From: Paraburkholderia antibiotica
Lineage (GTDB): Bacteria > Pseudomonadota > Gammaproteobacteria > Burkholderiales > Burkholderiaceae
Length of the DNA: 64,000 bases
Reading direction: 5' to 3'
NCBI RefSeq assembly: GCF_012927125.1
Contig: NZ_JABBFZ010000026.1
Coordinates: 21,311-85,310 of the forward strand
Shown: positions 63,171 through 64,000 of the stretch, in pieces
How the letters are laid out: every line of letters starts with the position of its first letter
Numbering within the stretch: position 1 is the stretch's first letter
Translations under genes and position numbers: made by a program
The notes under the pieces: generated by a model
What the model saw: only the letters and a program-made list of their open reading frames with translations
Told to the model about the DNA's origin: nothing
The model's database searches: none

Positions 63171-63827
63171 TCTGGCCCATCAATTAGCCCTTCAGCGGGC
63201 AAAAAGTCGCTGCCGTCAGGTCCGCCAGCCTTCACTAGCATCCGTCTCATGTTTGCCGCATGTAGTGGGGCCGACAATGGCCGAGCCGAAAAACCCTCCA
63301 TTCGCCATCATCGCAGCGGCGCGGCTTGCCAGATTCATATCGAATCGTGAGGACGTAACCAGGCTGGCGAAACATACCGACGATTCGCACAGTGAAATCG
63401 CGACGGAGCTACAGGCCGCTGGTCCTGAGGATCCGAACAGGGGCGTTTGAACCGGACTGTTTTGAGTCCAAGACGCAAAACCCTGACCGGAGCGGATGAT
63501 TGCCCGAGCGGTTCATCAGAGCATCGCGGGAAAGGAGTAGCCCTGCCCCAACTCGCTACGTAAGCCGCTTTATACGCCGCGAACGGCGAAGGATCGTGCA
63601 TATGGCCGCCCAGCGGTTTGCATCGAACTGACAACGACGACATTCCATTCGCCAACCTGTTTGAAAACCGCCACGATGAAGTGGAAGAAACCGGGAGCCT
63701 CCAGGCGATGCGCCGCCTTAAAAAGCAAGTCGAAGTGACATTGTGCGAAATCGCATCCGCGAGATAAGAGGTGGCCTCACCCGTTCGGACAGACTTCTGA
63801 GATTTTTAAGTGGAACGTCCGGGGCAG
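63171..63827. other. Gene-poor stretch between tRNA-Ser and the IS element
   Basis: About 650 bases with no gene I can support. A 57-codon frame at 63277-63450 (MAEPKNPPFAIIAAARLARF) and an unstarted frame ending at about 63768 (FANLFENRHDEVEETGSLQ) have fairly natural composition and might be remnants of accessory genes next to the tRNA, but neither has a ribosome site or a recognised family. The left end of the IS element probably lies near 63800. Confidence 0.4.
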
Positions 63828-64000
63828 TCATGCTGCCAATTTGATCGCAGGCAGCGTCGCGAAGTATGCCTCATCCGGCGTGCGCTCTTCCAGACTCGAA
63901 TGAGGTCGTCTCTGGTTGTACAGACTGATGTAATCGCCGATTGAGCGCCGGGCGTGGCTGACCGATTCATAGGCTTTCAGATACACCTCTTCATATTTCA
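63828..64000 (-). mobile_element. IS3-family transposase (OrfB) C-terminal end, cut by window edge
   Basis: Minus-strand reading gives KYEEVYLKAYESVSHARRSI, then GDYISLYNQRRPHSSLEERT and PDEAYFATLPAIKLAA, ending in TGA at 63828. The YNQRRPHSSL block followed by TPDEAYF is the conserved C-terminal end of IS3-group integrases, just after the catalytic Glu. The rest of the element lies beyond position 64000. A terminal repeat is not proved, but the sequence just outside the stop (GTGGAACGTCCGGGGCAG) resembles an IS end. Confidence 0.9.

Noticed and set aside
63086..63301. 71-codon minus-strand frame ending in REGDSNPR
   Set aside because: The C terminus is read from the antisense of tRNA-Ser, a well-known annotation artefact.

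Overview
The window is high-GC DNA (mostly well over 60% by eye) whose gene content points to a beta-proteobacterium of the family Burkholderiaceae, most likely Paraburkholderia or a close relative. Supporting features are many LysR regulators, MHS-type transporters, a fused double-length UvrA, a Burkholderia-type contact-dependent inhibition (CDI/Bcp) locus with a QLYN toxin junction, and an ArgP/ArgO pair. The genus is inferred from protein character; no database was searched.

Layout, left to right. 1-5.1 kb: the 5' part of a nucleobase permease, then a PRC-barrel lipoprotein overlapping an MFS transporter, then an NHL-type beta-propeller lipoprotein with a strong terminator. 5.2-9.1 kb: a catabolic cassette (MHS transporter plus M20 amidohydrolase) and a divergent LysR regulator, separated by three tandem 49-nt hairpin repeats. 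9.2-12 kb: argP and a divergent amino-acid exporter, a DUF523 protein and a DUF1328 peptide. 12.3-14.7 kb: an AraC/GlxA-type regulator with an isolated RmlC-like sugar epimerase that has Trp in place of the expected catalytic Tyr, preceded by about 800 nt of non-coding DNA that is about 30% GC in places. 14.8-20.8 kb: a 2018-residue fused UvrA.

21.2-34.3 kb is the most interesting accessory region: a CDI system on the minus strand, in the order cdiA (2833 aa), cdiI (a four-helix membrane immunity protein overlapping cdiA), debris of a second CDI system (frameshifted cdiA tail, intact second immunity gene, cdiB stub), the functional cdiB, and a polytopic membrane protein. The hydrophobic toxin tip and membrane immunity protein suggest a membrane-active toxin.

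34.9-44.2 kb: a tandem Asp/Glu racemase; an acyl-CoA dehydrogenase, CoA-transferase and MHS-transporter operon with a divergent LysR; and a LysR/SDR divergent pair. 44.4-51.4 kb: a zinc metallopeptidase, an aldo/keto reductase, a small decaying cluster with frameshifts (one caused by an 11-bp repeat array), a TPR/glycosyltransferase-like protein and a DUF4142 protein. 51.8-62.7 kb: CheV, an L-asparaginase, a LysR, an EamA permease, an EntS-like exporter, a methyl-accepting chemotaxis protein, a glycoside-hydrolase lipoprotein and a VOC-family protein. 63-64 kb: tRNA-Ser(GGA) with a terminator, then a gene-poor stretch leading into the 3' end of an IS3-family transposase cut by the window edge.
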